Below the pieces are notes generated by a model. That model saw nothing but the letters and a program-made list of their open reading frames with translations, was not told the DNA's origin and did not search any database. 57,782 nucleotides of DNA, from assembly GCA_032718475.1 (NCBI GenBank), contig JAUCBJ010006381.1:1-57782 (forward strand). The letters are read 5' to 3'. The first letter of the stretch is position 1, and the number at the start of each line of letters is the position of its first letter. Of the stretch, positions 32,001 to 42,169 are shown piece by piece. The translations under genes and the position numbers were made by a program. The DNA is from Nemertoderma westbladi. Lineage: Eukaryota > Xenacoelomorpha > Nemertodermatida > Nemertodermatidae.

Positions 32001-33322
32001 CCCCGTTCCGCAATGTGGATAGCCAATTTAAAGACCGCGCTTTGACCAAACTCAGCCTAAGAAACTCAGCTGCAGAGAAGTTGGATAGCGCTGGATTCGC
32101 CATTTTCAAAGAGATTTGTATATCGAACTTGCACTCCTCTGTTATACAAAGACCTCGAATTCCCACAGGTTATTCTGTCATGGAAATCCAGACAATAGGT
32201 CCACCTGAAGAGACAGACGCGCCCACTTCAGCTATGCACTTGGAAGACGAACCAATATGTCTAGAATCTGAAGAGATTCAGCCTATCGCGCCCCGGAACA
32301 GCGATAACGATTACATCATAGAATGGTATCAAGGTCCACAGTGTCTCACTGCGTACGATTATCGACATGCCAACTATGTTTCTAGGCAACGTTGTCGGTT
32401 ATGCGCATCGAGAGACCACGATACGCCCATGGACACCAACGTCCGCTGTTCCTATTTCCAAGAACAACCGACTATGGAAATTTATTGCGCATATTGCAGA
32501 CTCAATAACTTGCATATCTTTGCGGTTTGCCCTCAATTTATGACTCAATGTCACCATTGTCAACTAAAGGGACATGCTAGTTTCGACTGCCCTTTTAATC
32601 ACGATTTGGAAAGCGTAGATGAAATGATCACACTGCGTTACATCAGAGCTTGGGAAGCGAACGCTGATTTACATTGTGATTCGCGCCATCGCTATTATCC
32701 CGGACGCGCTTACGAAGGAGTTTATGCGTTCCATCCTTATCTATTCGCTTCTGTTGAACAGAAATCACGCATATCGAGTTACGAGCTACTGAAGCGCGTC
32801 GGAGAATGTATTTCAACTAAATTCGTACGCAAATTTCTCAGGAGTGTTAATCCTAGCGACCTTCATTCCTATAACTTAATCAATTATATCCGTCAGGATC
32901 CGGACTATGGAGACTTGTTTGTTAACTCACACCCCGAGTTGCAGGAAGTACATCGAAGGCCTTACGAATACCGAGCCCGCGAACGCGAGTTGGAAAGGAC
33001 CATTAAACCCCGGAAGTTTCTAACTGCCTATGGTCCACCCACGGCCCTCGTTCAGACCACTCGTAAAGGACCCGTAAGAGCGGCTGTCTTGAAACGAGCT
33101 CTCAAAGCCGTTAGACCCCTCTCACCTGACGTTGATGTCAATCAACCCGGTACTTCGACTGGCGGATACACCGACCATAATCCTACACCCTCTGATGCAA
33201 TCATATTGCACCCTTCACCCAGGAGTTATAGCCCTCCTTGTAAAGTGGCTCGCCCCAAAGAGAAAAGGACTCTGGCTAGCTTTAAAAAACTGCGTAAACG
33301 CCGTCCGCGCAAGAAAGACTAA
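29069..33322 (+). CDS. BEL-1 additional protein: DEDDy exonuclease-like core and three CCHC knuckles
   Basis: 1417 codons, intact, unlike any standard BEL/Pao product. Domains in order: an N-terminal region with a Cys pair and CxxH (YYCDECP about 220, RRRCAKHSF about 240); a charged helical part (about 370-480); an exonuclease-like core (about 700-950); three tandem CCHC-type knuckles (about 1109-1174); and a basic tail (LRKRRPRKKD). The core shows VTYDNEGS (D718, E720), an IHIRGLAGSTHVF strand, LKIGSAVYGDLQ (D819), YPFVDTQLIAP, and YTIFEN (Y927, E931), matching motifs I-III of RNase D/WRN/EXD-type 3'-5' exonucleases except that the last Asp is Glu. No signal peptide or membrane segment, so it is not an env gene. 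BEL-2 carries a homologue in the same place (37786-41512). Role inferred: RNA or DNA end trimming in reverse transcription, or action on host small RNAs. Fold assignment is by eye. Confidence 0.88.
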   Translation: MTELIEDDLGIRERYTLPLQAFVDSLIHGEADPTITEDDGRYIEPPMSQEQLARELDYRKFTTRYMNRNGTYMDFLTTGHPIDLHDTDDVDTEREMVLFKYHTQRSRNDKPRIDHENSIRNRLERENVEEPDKRIDFNEYLEFLRETYLNVASQQNLEIRYPQGIHHDPVVELKRLYFTMMYLTADRPLPVIPDSFEQMEEYCKTGERSPAFPLQDIRLWYYCDECPRPNQQTERHKHPRRRCAKHSFTRYTYGSFERNLFDVPPTIARLKRSLNKPMIRVPEYSVRPPHSLVRPQTLDPNSITDPPELYSLFKDLVLPEQLIGGAPVVGSLDIRPSYLAGLGRGQLISPFDPYNRPGLNPIQPATEVEESVIRNALDAIRQKIGKGTQDCLEKRKLQQQVQSVKELALPQFDREIQNLEEDIELGRTYSLQEFLDERLQRQAEENLIEEKHTKLEEREEAALAQPEAQILMTDLYSKTVRHPSMIPHFGDKLFATIQPQPVDISTGSQNLIADAPMLQRPPIEAARVDGILVEPPDNRADLVRRMVHDVNIRARPLQNSFYGIKDHPYYVNLTQYYMVKPEDPTHDLKFLPLINPLDIVELEQLQKHLDQLVKVNSFRKPYNISRIEKDIEPPYNLDGFIKTRLVHWNLDVLFEEEKIPRYGNVETYTTRHMKYSDLPDANQCATLWHPVGMTLENATKEWNETLNVIEMYGVVTYDNEGSVPVGELGTTRMIHIRGLAGSTHVFTRACSDLIDYSFETLTETQKNLRHGQFELAQRYVIDTERKPAMGIDGSMLPQPVLEMLFNERILKIGSAVYGDLQNDFRNMEDIPYPFVDTQLIAPWAEGRGFFRTMYANTSSNITKVQRTSIGHLAFQEYGWNFKVGNPINYQQVYGDHYSRLYFDGPLTAPGAVYSFMSVPLRPSLAIYTIFENTALAGWLADVCSRTIRAHPLILGTKLAKLDEHNKFIRFECFRRFLTPFRNVDSQFKDRALTKLSLRNSAAEKLDSAGFAIFKEICISNLHSSVIQRPRIPTGYSVMEIQTIGPPEETDAPTSAMHLEDEPICLESEEIQPIAPRNSDNDYIIEWYQGPQCLTAYDYRHANYVSRQRCRLCASRDHDTPMDTNVRCSYFQEQPTMEIYCAYCRLNNLHIFAVCPQFMTQCHHCQLKGHASFDCPFNHDLESVDEMITLRYIRAWEANADLHCDSRHRYYPGRAYEGVYAFHPYLFASVEQKSRISSYELLKRVGECISTKFVRKFLRSVNPSDLHSYNLINYIRQDPDYGDLFVNSHPELQEVHRRPYEYRARERELERTIKPRKFLTAYGPPTALVQTTRKGPVRAAVLKRALKAVRPLSPDVDVNQPGTSTGGYTDHNPTPSDAIILHPSPRSYSPPCKVARPKEKRTLASFKKLRKRRPRKKD

Positions 33323-33386
33323 CTGTTTAGAGTATTTACGTATATTAGAAACTGTGATTTTGTATATTTTATAGACTCAAATCCCA

Positions 33387-33400
33387 TTTTCTGGGAGCGG
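33387..33400 (+). promoter_or_regulatory. Polypurine tract of BEL-1
   Basis: TTTTCTGGGAGCGG ends at the first base of the 3' LTR. BEL-2 has TTTTCATGGAGCGG in the same place, so GGAGCGG is shared although the LTRs differ. Confidence 0.8.
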
Positions 33401-34645
33401 TGTAAAAGCGGGATATAACTGGCCCTTTTGCTTCGCAATCCAGTTTCCCCCCAGGCGCTGGAATACTCTAAAAAGGTTCTCTAACTGTATATATATTCCC
33501 CTCGCCCGCAAGGTACCGTTACAGGTGTTTTAACGGACATAAAAGTCATTCTGCTATATACGTGTTTTAGTGGACATGGTAAGGCAAAAAACCTGCAATG
33601 CGACAAATACCTTTCATAGCTTAGCCGTGATGATTCATATTACGACATCTAACAGCTGTTTGCTGACATGGAAACAGCCATTGGACGCATGGTTCTTTGT
33701 TTGGCTTGAGCCAATCAGAGCGATTTTTCCTGTCGACGTGTAGCTTTTTGGTCGATCATAAGGAGAGTGTTCAGTCTTACTGTTTTTTGCTTGATACTTT
33801 GTTGTTATTGCTGTCTAGGCCAGGAACAACGGCTCTAGAGTCAATGCGTTTCATACTTTTAGAAGAAACATTAGTAGGCTTAAATTATAGAGCGTATGAC
33901 TGTTATCAAACCATTCACAATTCAATACTTTGTTGTTATTACTGTTCAACATACATTATTATACTGCTATTTACTGTTGTGTTTGGTTGAATATTATTTG
34001 GAGAACATATATAAAGAACCCAAATTTCCCAATTTTCTTGATACACTACAGGTTAGAGAGACGGGTTATATATAGCGATTGCGACTTATATTGTTGTGGT
34101 TTGTAGTGAATTTAATGCTATTTGATAAGCACTACATTGGTCCGTTGCTGTTCTCTTTATATATGATAAAATTCATTGACGGTCGGCAAATTAGTGTGCA
34201 GTATTGTGTGTTACCGGTAGTGTGCATGATTGTGATTGATAACTAAGCATTTCCTAAAGAATGCGCCTCATACGTGAATCTTAAGCCTTACCGACTTACC
34301 GTTGTGATTAGTATAAGTCATATCTCGGTTTACTTAGATAGAGCGCCACGTCCTAAAGGAACTGTTAATATTTCCCGAAAGTAAATAATATTAGTCAGAA
34401 ATTAATTATTAACGATCAATCGAATAATACAATACAGTAAGCTTCACTGCAATAATAATCTAAGCCCTCAGAATCCAGTCTCCCGGGAATATCCAGCGGG
34501 TGAATGGACGCGCACTAGGCTGGCTTCTGCTAATGTTGTGTTTATTGGTATTAAATATTTGTCATCTTCTAAAGTATATTTATAAACCAAAAGACATATA
34601 AATTTTGGCAGGTTAAACTGCTAAAGGTCTTCAAAAGCGCGTACA
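33401..34645 (+). repeat. 3' LTR of BEL-1
   Basis: 1245 bp, nearly identical to 15898-17148 (about four substitutions and a 6-bp indel). Followed by the target duplication ACAAC at 34646-34650. Confidence 0.95.
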
Positions 34646-35017
34646 ACAACTTTAGAAGACATTACAGCATTGTATTGGCCTGTACGTACATTTAGTATTG
34701 TATTTGGTGTTATTGTTTACGTGACGACGCATGACGGCGTTAAGAAATGTCCACTAAGGGGACATTACTTAACACCGTCATAGGATACCACGTAAACAAT
34801 GTGGAAATTTGCCTGACAAGCCAACTGCATTACCTACCGGTAGGCGGGGTATACATGTAGCTATTAATAACCAGTTGGACCTAGCTATATTATTATGACA
34901 TGGCTCCACACACGCCACCATAAATATTAGCTAACTTATTTATAACATAATTTATGTCATTTTTACATTTATTTATACAGCAACTAATATAATTTGTGCA
35001 GTTTCTATCACTTATAA
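34646..35017. other. Gap between the two BEL elements
   Basis: 372 bp that includes both inner target-duplication copies (ACAAC at 34646-34650, TATAA at 35013-35017). No ORF. It contains the palindrome described separately and otherwise AT-rich DNA; it is the pre-insertion sequence. Confidence 0.8.
34712..34800. repeat. 89-bp imperfect palindrome
   Basis: Outer arms ATTGTTTACGTG... and ...CACGTAAACAAT; inner arms ATGACGGCGTTAAG and CTTAACACCGTCAT; the centre is AATGTCC...GGACATT around ACTAAGG. Pairing runs almost through, with a mismatched block of about 7 bp. It may be a tiny palindromic MITE or a hairpin. Confidence 0.85.
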
Positions 35018-36934
35018 TAATTGAAGAGATACGCCTATTCCTACTATCGGAAGAGACGGTAACAATACCTGCAATATCCTACTGTAAAGTTTGTAAATCA
35101 AATCATAAATCCGACCTTCTCACCAAAACAGTAAACCCTAAGTAAGCGAATATATTGCAGTATCGATCTCTTATAACCGGTGAGGCAGAAAACAGTCTAC
35201 GAGCAGACAAACTTCGATAAAACAAAATCCCGCGCAGCGAATCCTAAAATCAGGCTGACTCACTGACGGACTAAGGGGCTCGTATACTTTGCCGCGGTGT
35301 GATTTATATAGTTGGGCAACGGGACGCTAGCTAGGTATAGAGCAGAGATTTGGAGATGTCTAACTAGCGGGCAAAGCACAGTACGGACTAAGTTAATTTT
35401 ATATATTTCGAGGTGTAAATAATTTCTAACGCGCGTGTGTTAATTCTGAACGGTCAAAAACAGTTTTGCTCCTTCACATATATAATTACTGGGTACGGTG
35501 TGCATTTTACGAATATTCTAATTTTATAACTTGTAGGTCCAATACTCACAAATGATAAGGTTCCTTCCCCTCTTGCGTATTTCCAGGACTCAAATTCAGG
35601 CATAAGGTTAATACTACGCCCAGAATTCGGCAATTTTAGGTACCAGGTCCCTGATACTAAGAAGAGATGTGTTAGTTTACTACTGTAGGCGTACGGGTAC
35701 TAATAGCTATCCTGGCTCCTATCTAGAATTTTAGTCACCCAGGTAGTCCGGGTAACTTCCTATTAGGGCGTTGGCGGGGACACGGTAGATGTTAGTATAT
35801 CCCTGATAGCCTCAATTTATTTGCGCCTAGCGTAAACTGCCCTACCGCCTGAACGGTACAATCCCAATTCAGGTGAAAACACAGCAACCCCCTTAGCCTA
35901 CAAGTTCTGATGCAATGGACACTGTCGTACTGCAAATAGTCGCACACGCACCTGTACTTAGCAAGAGTTAAGCGTACAGTTTGCTGCACCCTAACCAATG
36001 TGTATGCCTTGTACCGGTGTGCCTACGTCCTATCTGCGTACTAGTATCTGCCTGCTCTCCCCCCGTAGGAATGTGAAGGTCTACTGTGGGTTTTCCTGAA
36101 TCAAGACAGTACAGTCCTTATGATGTGTCCACTACTTCTACCTTTGATCTTTTGGTCTTATACTTAGGTAGCAAGGATCGAACGCTGTCTAACCTTTCAG
36201 GCGATGGGCGAATAACTCTAAGATGGTATTGCGGGTTGTCTCTCGTCTACATTCCCGTGATGTTCCCGTTCATTGCTGTGGCCCGATCTCTAGCCGGCCA
36301 TCCTGTCCCTGAGTTTGTTCACCGTAGTGAATCCATAGTAAAACAGAAAAGCTGAGAGAATATTCTGACTTTATTACAGAAGACACAATTATAATACAAT
36401 GTAATCTGAGAATAAACTAAGCACGACAGAATATTGATAAGATAATCTGAGAAAGATTGAGATATAAGATGTGTATAAGGTAGTAGTGTAAGTGAACTAA
36501 TGAACGAAATCGCACCTTTATATAGCCAATTTGTGCCGCAATCAATCGAGAAAATTCTCGATTGTTCTATGGGTTCTAACAAGGTTTTAAAGATAGCTTA
36601 TTGGTCCAGCTAATATATAACTTGCACGACATTGGTTACAATCAAATAACTACGGCCTTATTGGTACAGACAAATGCAATTAATTTGTAGCGGTTAATTT
36701 AAATGAGTTGAAATTCTGCACAAAAAATAATTCGCACTTACTAGGATTCGAACTCGATACCTACTACACGTATAATTTCCAACGCTCTACCAACTGAGCT
36801 ACTGAACCACTTGACCGATAGATGCATAATAGATAGAACCAATACGAATGAGAACTCAAAGCAATCTTTACAAAGTTAATTCGAATAAAATAAAATTTTG
36901 AAAATCCACGGCATTTAGGGAATATAATTCTATA
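35018..36934 (-). repeat. 3' LTR of BEL-2
   Basis: 1917 bp. In element direction it begins TATAGAATT directly after the purine tract and ends CTTCAATTA. Partner of 51820-53754. Confidence 0.93.
36722..36812 (-). other. tRNA-like Pol III unit inside the BEL-2 LTR
   Basis: On the minus strand GTAGCTCAGTTGGTAGAGC matches the tRNA D-arm / A box (36790-36801 core) and GAGTTCGAATCC matches the T-arm / B box (36744-36755), 34 bases apart. A T6 run (36722-36727) follows as a possible Pol III terminator. The anticodon and acceptor stems do not pair, so it is not a working tRNA gene. The same unit is in the other LTR near 53542-53632. Confidence 0.7.
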
Positions 36935-36948
36935 CCGCTCCATGAAAA
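36935..36948 (-). promoter_or_regulatory. Polypurine tract of BEL-2
   Basis: Minus strand TTTTCATGGAGCGG ends exactly at the first base of the 3' LTR and fixes that LTR boundary. Confidence 0.8.
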
Positions 36949-37785
36949 CAGGATATTATCGTGCATAAAATATACGGTTTTCACCAATAATCAATCAAAC
37001 TATAGAATACTTAGGGCGTACTTACATATTTACAATTAAGTTTCAAACAATACTTCCTTTCTACGTAATGATTCGATACAAAAATAATTACAAATTCAAA
37101 CTTTACGTATTTAAGGCTTTACTAAGTAAGTACAATATAAATCTAAATTAAATTCACCAATATAAATCTATTGCATCTCAATATTGCATAAATTCAAACA
37201 ATTACAAATACAAATAAATGAAAACAATAAGAAAGGCTCGCGAGTCTTCCATCTACTATTGCATCTCAAATATTGCATAAATTCAAGTAATTACAAATAC
37301 TTTCGTACCTAAATGTAGATTGCATAAATTTGGAATAATTACAAATATGAGTCTTTCTGAGCACAAAATTTTCTGTCTATAAAACTTTCTCTTTAGGTAC
37401 AAATACTACTTATAAAATATAAATTGCATAATATTCGGAACAATACAAATTGCATAAGTTTGGAATAATATAAATTGTATAAGTTCGGAATAATTACAAA
37501 TATAAAATATAAATTCTTACTAAATATAAATCTTACTAAATATAAGTCTTTACTTAAATATAAATATAAACTGCATAAGTTTAGAATAATATAAACCTTT
37601 GCATCTCAAATATGAAACATAAATCTTTCAAATATAAGTTCCTTCTAAATATAAACTTTCTAAATTTCATAAATTCGGAACAATACAAATTGCATAAGTT
37701 TTCTAAATATAAAACATATAATTCAAAATAAATCACAAATCATAAGAAAGGCCCACGAGTCTTCCGTCCATCCTTGCCCTCCCTT
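36949..37785 (-). repeat. AT-rich 3' spacer of BEL-2 with degenerate short repeats
   Basis: Many variants of TTGCATAAGTTTGGAATAAT and TACAAATATAAA arranged irregularly between about 37140 and 37730. Two copies of the dispersed 20-nt motif lie here (37231-37250, 37746-37765). No ORF. Confidence 0.7.
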
Positions 37786-40700
37786 TTATCGCTTAGTTGA
37801 TCGAGCCCTGCCGCGTCCTCGAAAACTGCGCACAGGTGACTTTGCTCGCGATATGGGACTAATGGGGCGAGTCACTGGTTTACTTGGGACGTTGAGAGAC
37901 GGTGCAACTATTTCCTCGCAAATTCGTCTATTTGGCATCCCAAAACCTCGACCAATTCCTCGTGACCGATCAGTCGTCACTACAGTTGGTAGAACGTCTG
38001 GGAACGCGTGAGAAGCGGACGACGCAGACCCAATAGTAGCTTGCGCCCCCTGTTGATCAGCTGGTGTATGTCCCGATCCTCCTACCGGTTCTCTTGGAAG
38101 TGATACCGTATCCCGAGTAACTCGAATAGTCGGCTCAACTCCCTTGCGTTCTTCTACATTAATAATTTTCTTCAATTGTTGGCCCACCTTCTGGACCCGT
38201 ATGATCCTACCCTGCCCGTCCTCCCGAGGGTGACGTGCAGACGGCGCAACCGGAGTGGCTGATATATTCGTCGCCTCTAGGACCTCCTCTTCCTCGAATA
38301 CGCTCGCTCGTATACGTTTGTGGTAAAACGCGGCTCGGTACGCCCATGCGACGGTTAACCAAGCTCCCTTGTTCCGCTTTTCAGTTCGGAAACGATCGAA
38401 TTCACCATACGTAATCCGATTAACGACTTTCTGAAAATTCCACGTGTTTTTGTTATCCGGGTGAATCTGTAGTAGATACTCGCGCACCACTCGGAATCCG
38501 CTGTCGTGGGGCAAAATATCGACAACCTCGATAAGTTCGTCATATTGAGGCATAGCGGAGATGTATCCTTCCGACATCATCGTCTGGGGATTTACCGCCC
38601 AAAATCCGAGATGCGCTCTCATCGGAAACCGTCTTCTCTGTGCCGATACATGTTCGTCGGCTAAATCTTCCCACTCATCAAATAACTTCCTCACAAGTTT
38701 TACAGATTCGTGTTCATAAGGTATATCTCTCAGTTGGCATTCAGATGCTCGATGTCCCTTTATATTGCAGTAAGTACATTGAGCCATAAATCTCCAGCAA
38801 GTATAAAAGGTATGAGACCCTTGATCCCCACACCATCCACAGATTAGCTGAGTCGTAGTAATGTGCTTTCCACTGCACTTTGCCATATGATGTCCAGCGA
38901 CGCCACATTTACTACACATCGTATTGGCAGGGTACCACACTCGTTCGTATATAAGATCTCCAATCGGTCGAGCGCTTCCTCCCATACTATAATCGTAATC
39001 ATCTGGGTCTATGGGTTGGTAGGTTTCTGAAGGTTGTATGCAAACTATAGCATCTGTTGCTTCAAGTTGTCGAATCTCCGTCTGAGATTTCTTCGGGAGG
39101 TTCCTTTCTATCTCAAGAAGTTCCTCTAAAGGATCGTCGGCGATCGTAGTAGTTACTTCGAATTCATCACCAAGGTGACCGATAGGCGCGCGCGTCTGCC
39201 GTGATTCATCCGTAATCTCCACGATACGTTCTCCTTCATAGGGTAACAATGTAAACATAGATGGTCTTTCGATAAGAGATCCCGCACAGCGAAGATACAC
39301 GTCTCGAAATATAATAAATCCTGCTCGAGTAAAGGCATTACACTGAGCGTCGGAGTTGTAGAAGGGTTCAAGGAATCGTCTAAACACGTCGGTACGAATT
39401 CTCCCTTCCATGTAGAACGTATGATCTTCTCCGAGACAAAGTGGATGTCTTTTGAGAGTCCGAGACACGATGTCGGCGATTAGGCAAACATTCACTGACG
39501 ACTCTATTGCTAAATAATATTGTAAGACCGCTCTTGGAGGTGACGTAATAGCCCAATACACGCATCCTCTCCATTTAAGCTGTGATTCAAACTCACTCAT
39601 ATCTGGAGTATCACCTTCTCCATAAGTTTCAATATACTTGTTTCTTTTACCTTCCTTATAATCCCAATTGAATAACAGGTAGGAAATGTATCCAGTTCCA
39701 GTCTTCTGAGTATTATACTCACGAAAATATCCCTGTTCTATAGACCACAGAATAAGAGGTCGAGTGTCGACGTATGGTGTCGGTAGTCGGTCATCGCTGT
39801 CCGTCATGCCGGCGAAGTCGCTAATTAAATCCTCCCTTACTCCTGATCCAACCTTTACAACAGTTTTATCTAAAATCATGTTTCTTACCATCTTCGGTAG
39901 CATTCTAGCGTCAATATTACAAGCTTGGTCCATCTTCTTTACTATATCGGTGATAAGATGGTGTCGCTTTGTATTCGCTGGAGGTATCGGCATTCGTTTG
40001 TCGCTCCTCTGTCTACTGAAAACGTGCAGGACTCCGTCCGCCGCTCTAATCTGTATAGTCTTAGAAGTCAAACTCTGCTGATGACTGCCGCCCTCGTTAT
40101 CGTAAAACATATAACCGTTTTCCTGAAACGATCTAAACGTCCTAGTCCATTCGTCCAACAATTCTTCCGAAGGTTGCCAAATCTTCTCTATATCCTTATC
40201 CTCATCGAAACGAATAACCTTACCTCGCCAATCTGCGGCAATATCTGTATCCGACTCGAAGGTTCCGGTTCCAATCCATAAACGAATCGTCTTGGTTAGA
40301 TATCCTTTCAGATTACTCGGAGCGATATCGGCACCAGCTCTATCCAGTTCCTTAAAATCTTGGATATGAGGTGGAACGTTGTTCACGACCTTTTTGAGTA
40401 ATATGTCTACGTAAATCATATATCTTACTCATATCGCTGAAAACAACTGCAGGAAGAAACTCCAAGTTTGAAATGATTTCTGGATGATCCACGATGGGTA
40501 TTTCGTACATCGTATCCTGTCGGACTGGTATACTAATAGGGAAATTGAGTGTCGTACTCAATGGTTTCGTAGCTGAAGTACTATACGGTTGCATTTCTCT
40601 TGGTCTCTCCGGGGATGCAATCTGTAATCTCTGAATAACGTTTTGAGCAAAGTTTATGCTCTCGAAAACTTCCGGTGTCATCTCCTTAGCTGAAGTTTGA

Positions 40701-41512
40701 TCGTGTGACGTCCAATGGCAAGGTAGGCTCGCGAGTCTTCCACCCCATTCTTCCATCTCACCTTTCTCGAAAGCCTTGTAGGCTCTGTATAGGCTAAGAG
40801 CTTCTTTCTTTTCGCGGGTTGACTGATTCGCCTCGTCCAGCGTAAGTTCAAATACATCGGGTTCAACAACCTTAGGTGGGTAAATGACAGTTTCTCCCGC
40901 CTTTGGTCCGGTCATAGCAAATGAATGATATGGATTCGATAAAGGATACCCTCCTTCCTGGTAGCGTAGTTGTTGATGATTCGAACACCTCGCCAATATC
41001 GGTTCGGGATTTTCCTTATTCAAACGCATCGGAATCGCATTTCGTTGTTCGCGCATACAAGAACCGCATTGATAATAAAGTTTATAAACTGAAAATGCTT
41101 CCTTGGTTTCTCTATCGTCCCCTCGAGTTCGTCTGTAAAGATGCATTCCATCGAATTCATCGCGTACCGCGGGCATAGGTTCGTGCGCCTTTAGGTATTG
41201 CATGGTATGATACAAACGACTAATTTCAGTATCGGGGTCTTCGCTAATGTCTCCCGTATCACACAAAGCATCGTACGGGTAAAGTTCGTTGAAGGTTTGG
41301 CGCAAACTTTCGATTCTTTCGTTTAATGCGTTTTGCCTTCTTTTTAATACGTTCGAGTCATATTTAGTTCTCGCGAGTTTCGCTGTACTTTCCGATAATT
41401 CTTTTATACCAAATATAGTATAATCCTTGGCTCCAAATCTTTCAAATGGCGCTGCTGCCTCCTCTTGGATATCATATCCCCATCTCGGCTCTCCTTGTAT
41501 CCCTTTCTCCAT
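37786..41512 (-). pseudogene. BEL-2 additional protein, exonuclease-like, one frameshift
   Basis: Homologue of the BEL-1 additional protein. Two overlapping frames, 41512-40352 (386 codons) and 40419-37786 (877 codons), are joined by a single shift in their 68-base overlap, which contains an A5 run on the minus strand. The N-terminal part has RLYHTMQYLKAHEPMP and a Cys-pair/CxxH module (YQCGSCM, ARCSNHQQ), aligned with YFTMMYLTADRPLP and YYCDECP in BEL-1. In the second frame the exonuclease-like core shows MFYDNEGG (D107, E109), IQIRAADGVLHVFSR, VKVGSGVREDLIS (D197), PYVDTRPLI, and YLAIES (Y302, E306). Three CCHC knuckles follow at 502-515 (CSKCGVAGHHMAKC), 527-541 and 548-561 (CTYCNIKGHRASEC). 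The C-terminus is Arg-rich (SFRGRGRARSTKR). The shift may be a real mutation or a homopolymer error in the assembly. Confidence 0.85.
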
Positions 41513-42169
41513 AATTAGGGTGTAGTTACATAATCATTACTACTAGAGGGAATACAACAGAGTTTGTAGTTAGTTGTGAGGAGACGTGAGAGTTTCGTCT
41601 GCCCTTTGGGCTCGACAACGCTCTAACCTCCTACCCATAGCCTAAGATCTAGGGTTTCTTTAATGACACGCTGCTTCTTATCTAAAATTTTTTGCCGAAA
41701 TAAAAACGAATTTGGGCTAAACTGGCCGTGAGTCTAAAATACTCACTTTTTGATCCCAAACTATTATCAGAAAATAAGCAGTCAAAAATTAGTAATAAAT
41801 ATAGGGGAGTCTATTTTGACGTAACTTATTGAAACAAGACCGTGTAAAATTTTATTAAAATTTTAAGAAAGGCTCGCAAGTCTTCCTCTCTTGTTTCTCT
41901 AATTTTAAGTTCCACCCGACTGTACCCTGAAATCTATTCACTGGAGAAAATTTTAAAAATTTTCAAATCCAAATGGATTGTCTAAAATTTCGAAAATGTC
42001 TCAATATTGTGAGTTCCAAGTAGAATTCCATTTCTTATACCTATAAATCCCGCTCCTATGTGACACATAAGGGTACTACCCTCAATGTTCACATATAAAG
42101 ACAATGGAATTCTACCGCTGTCCTTACTACGGTGTACAGGTACGTGGAAATCTATTTGTAAACTCCTAA
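41513..42169 (-). other. BEL-2 spacer between integrase and the additional ORF
   Basis: 657 bp without an ORF. Holds one copy of the dispersed motif (41867-41886) whose 27-bp extended form recurs at 44370 in coding DNA. GAATTCCA/TGGAATTC phrases near 42024 and 42106 could form a long-range hairpin. Confidence 0.6.

Larger units (their letters stand above)
15898..34645 (+). mobile_element. BEL-1: giant BEL/Pao retrotransposon with exonuclease-like ORF
   Basis: An 18.75-kb element. LTRs of 1251 and 1245 bp (15898-17148, 33401-34645) start TGTAAAAGC and end GCGCGTACA. A 5-bp target duplication ACAAC is present at 15893-15897 and 34646-34650, as BEL/Pao integrases make. Internal order: 2.2-kb leader with repeats, gag-protease-RT (19384-24927), RNase H and integrase (24928-27446), a 1.6-kb non-coding stretch, a 1417-codon additional ORF (29069-33322), a purine tract, 3' LTR. 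Typical BEL/Pao elements are roughly 5-10 kb, so this is about twice the usual size. The LTRs differ at only about four bases plus a 6-bp indel, so insertion was recent. Confidence 0.96.

Noticed and set aside
29069-33322. Additional BEL ORF as an envelope gene
   Set aside because: No signal peptide, no transmembrane segment and no glycoprotein-like Cys pattern; nucleic-acid-type motifs (exonuclease-like, CCHC) fit better.
36738-36812. True tRNA gene in the BEL-2 LTR
   Set aside because: D-arm and T-loop match, but the anticodon stem, T stem and acceptor stem do not pair.
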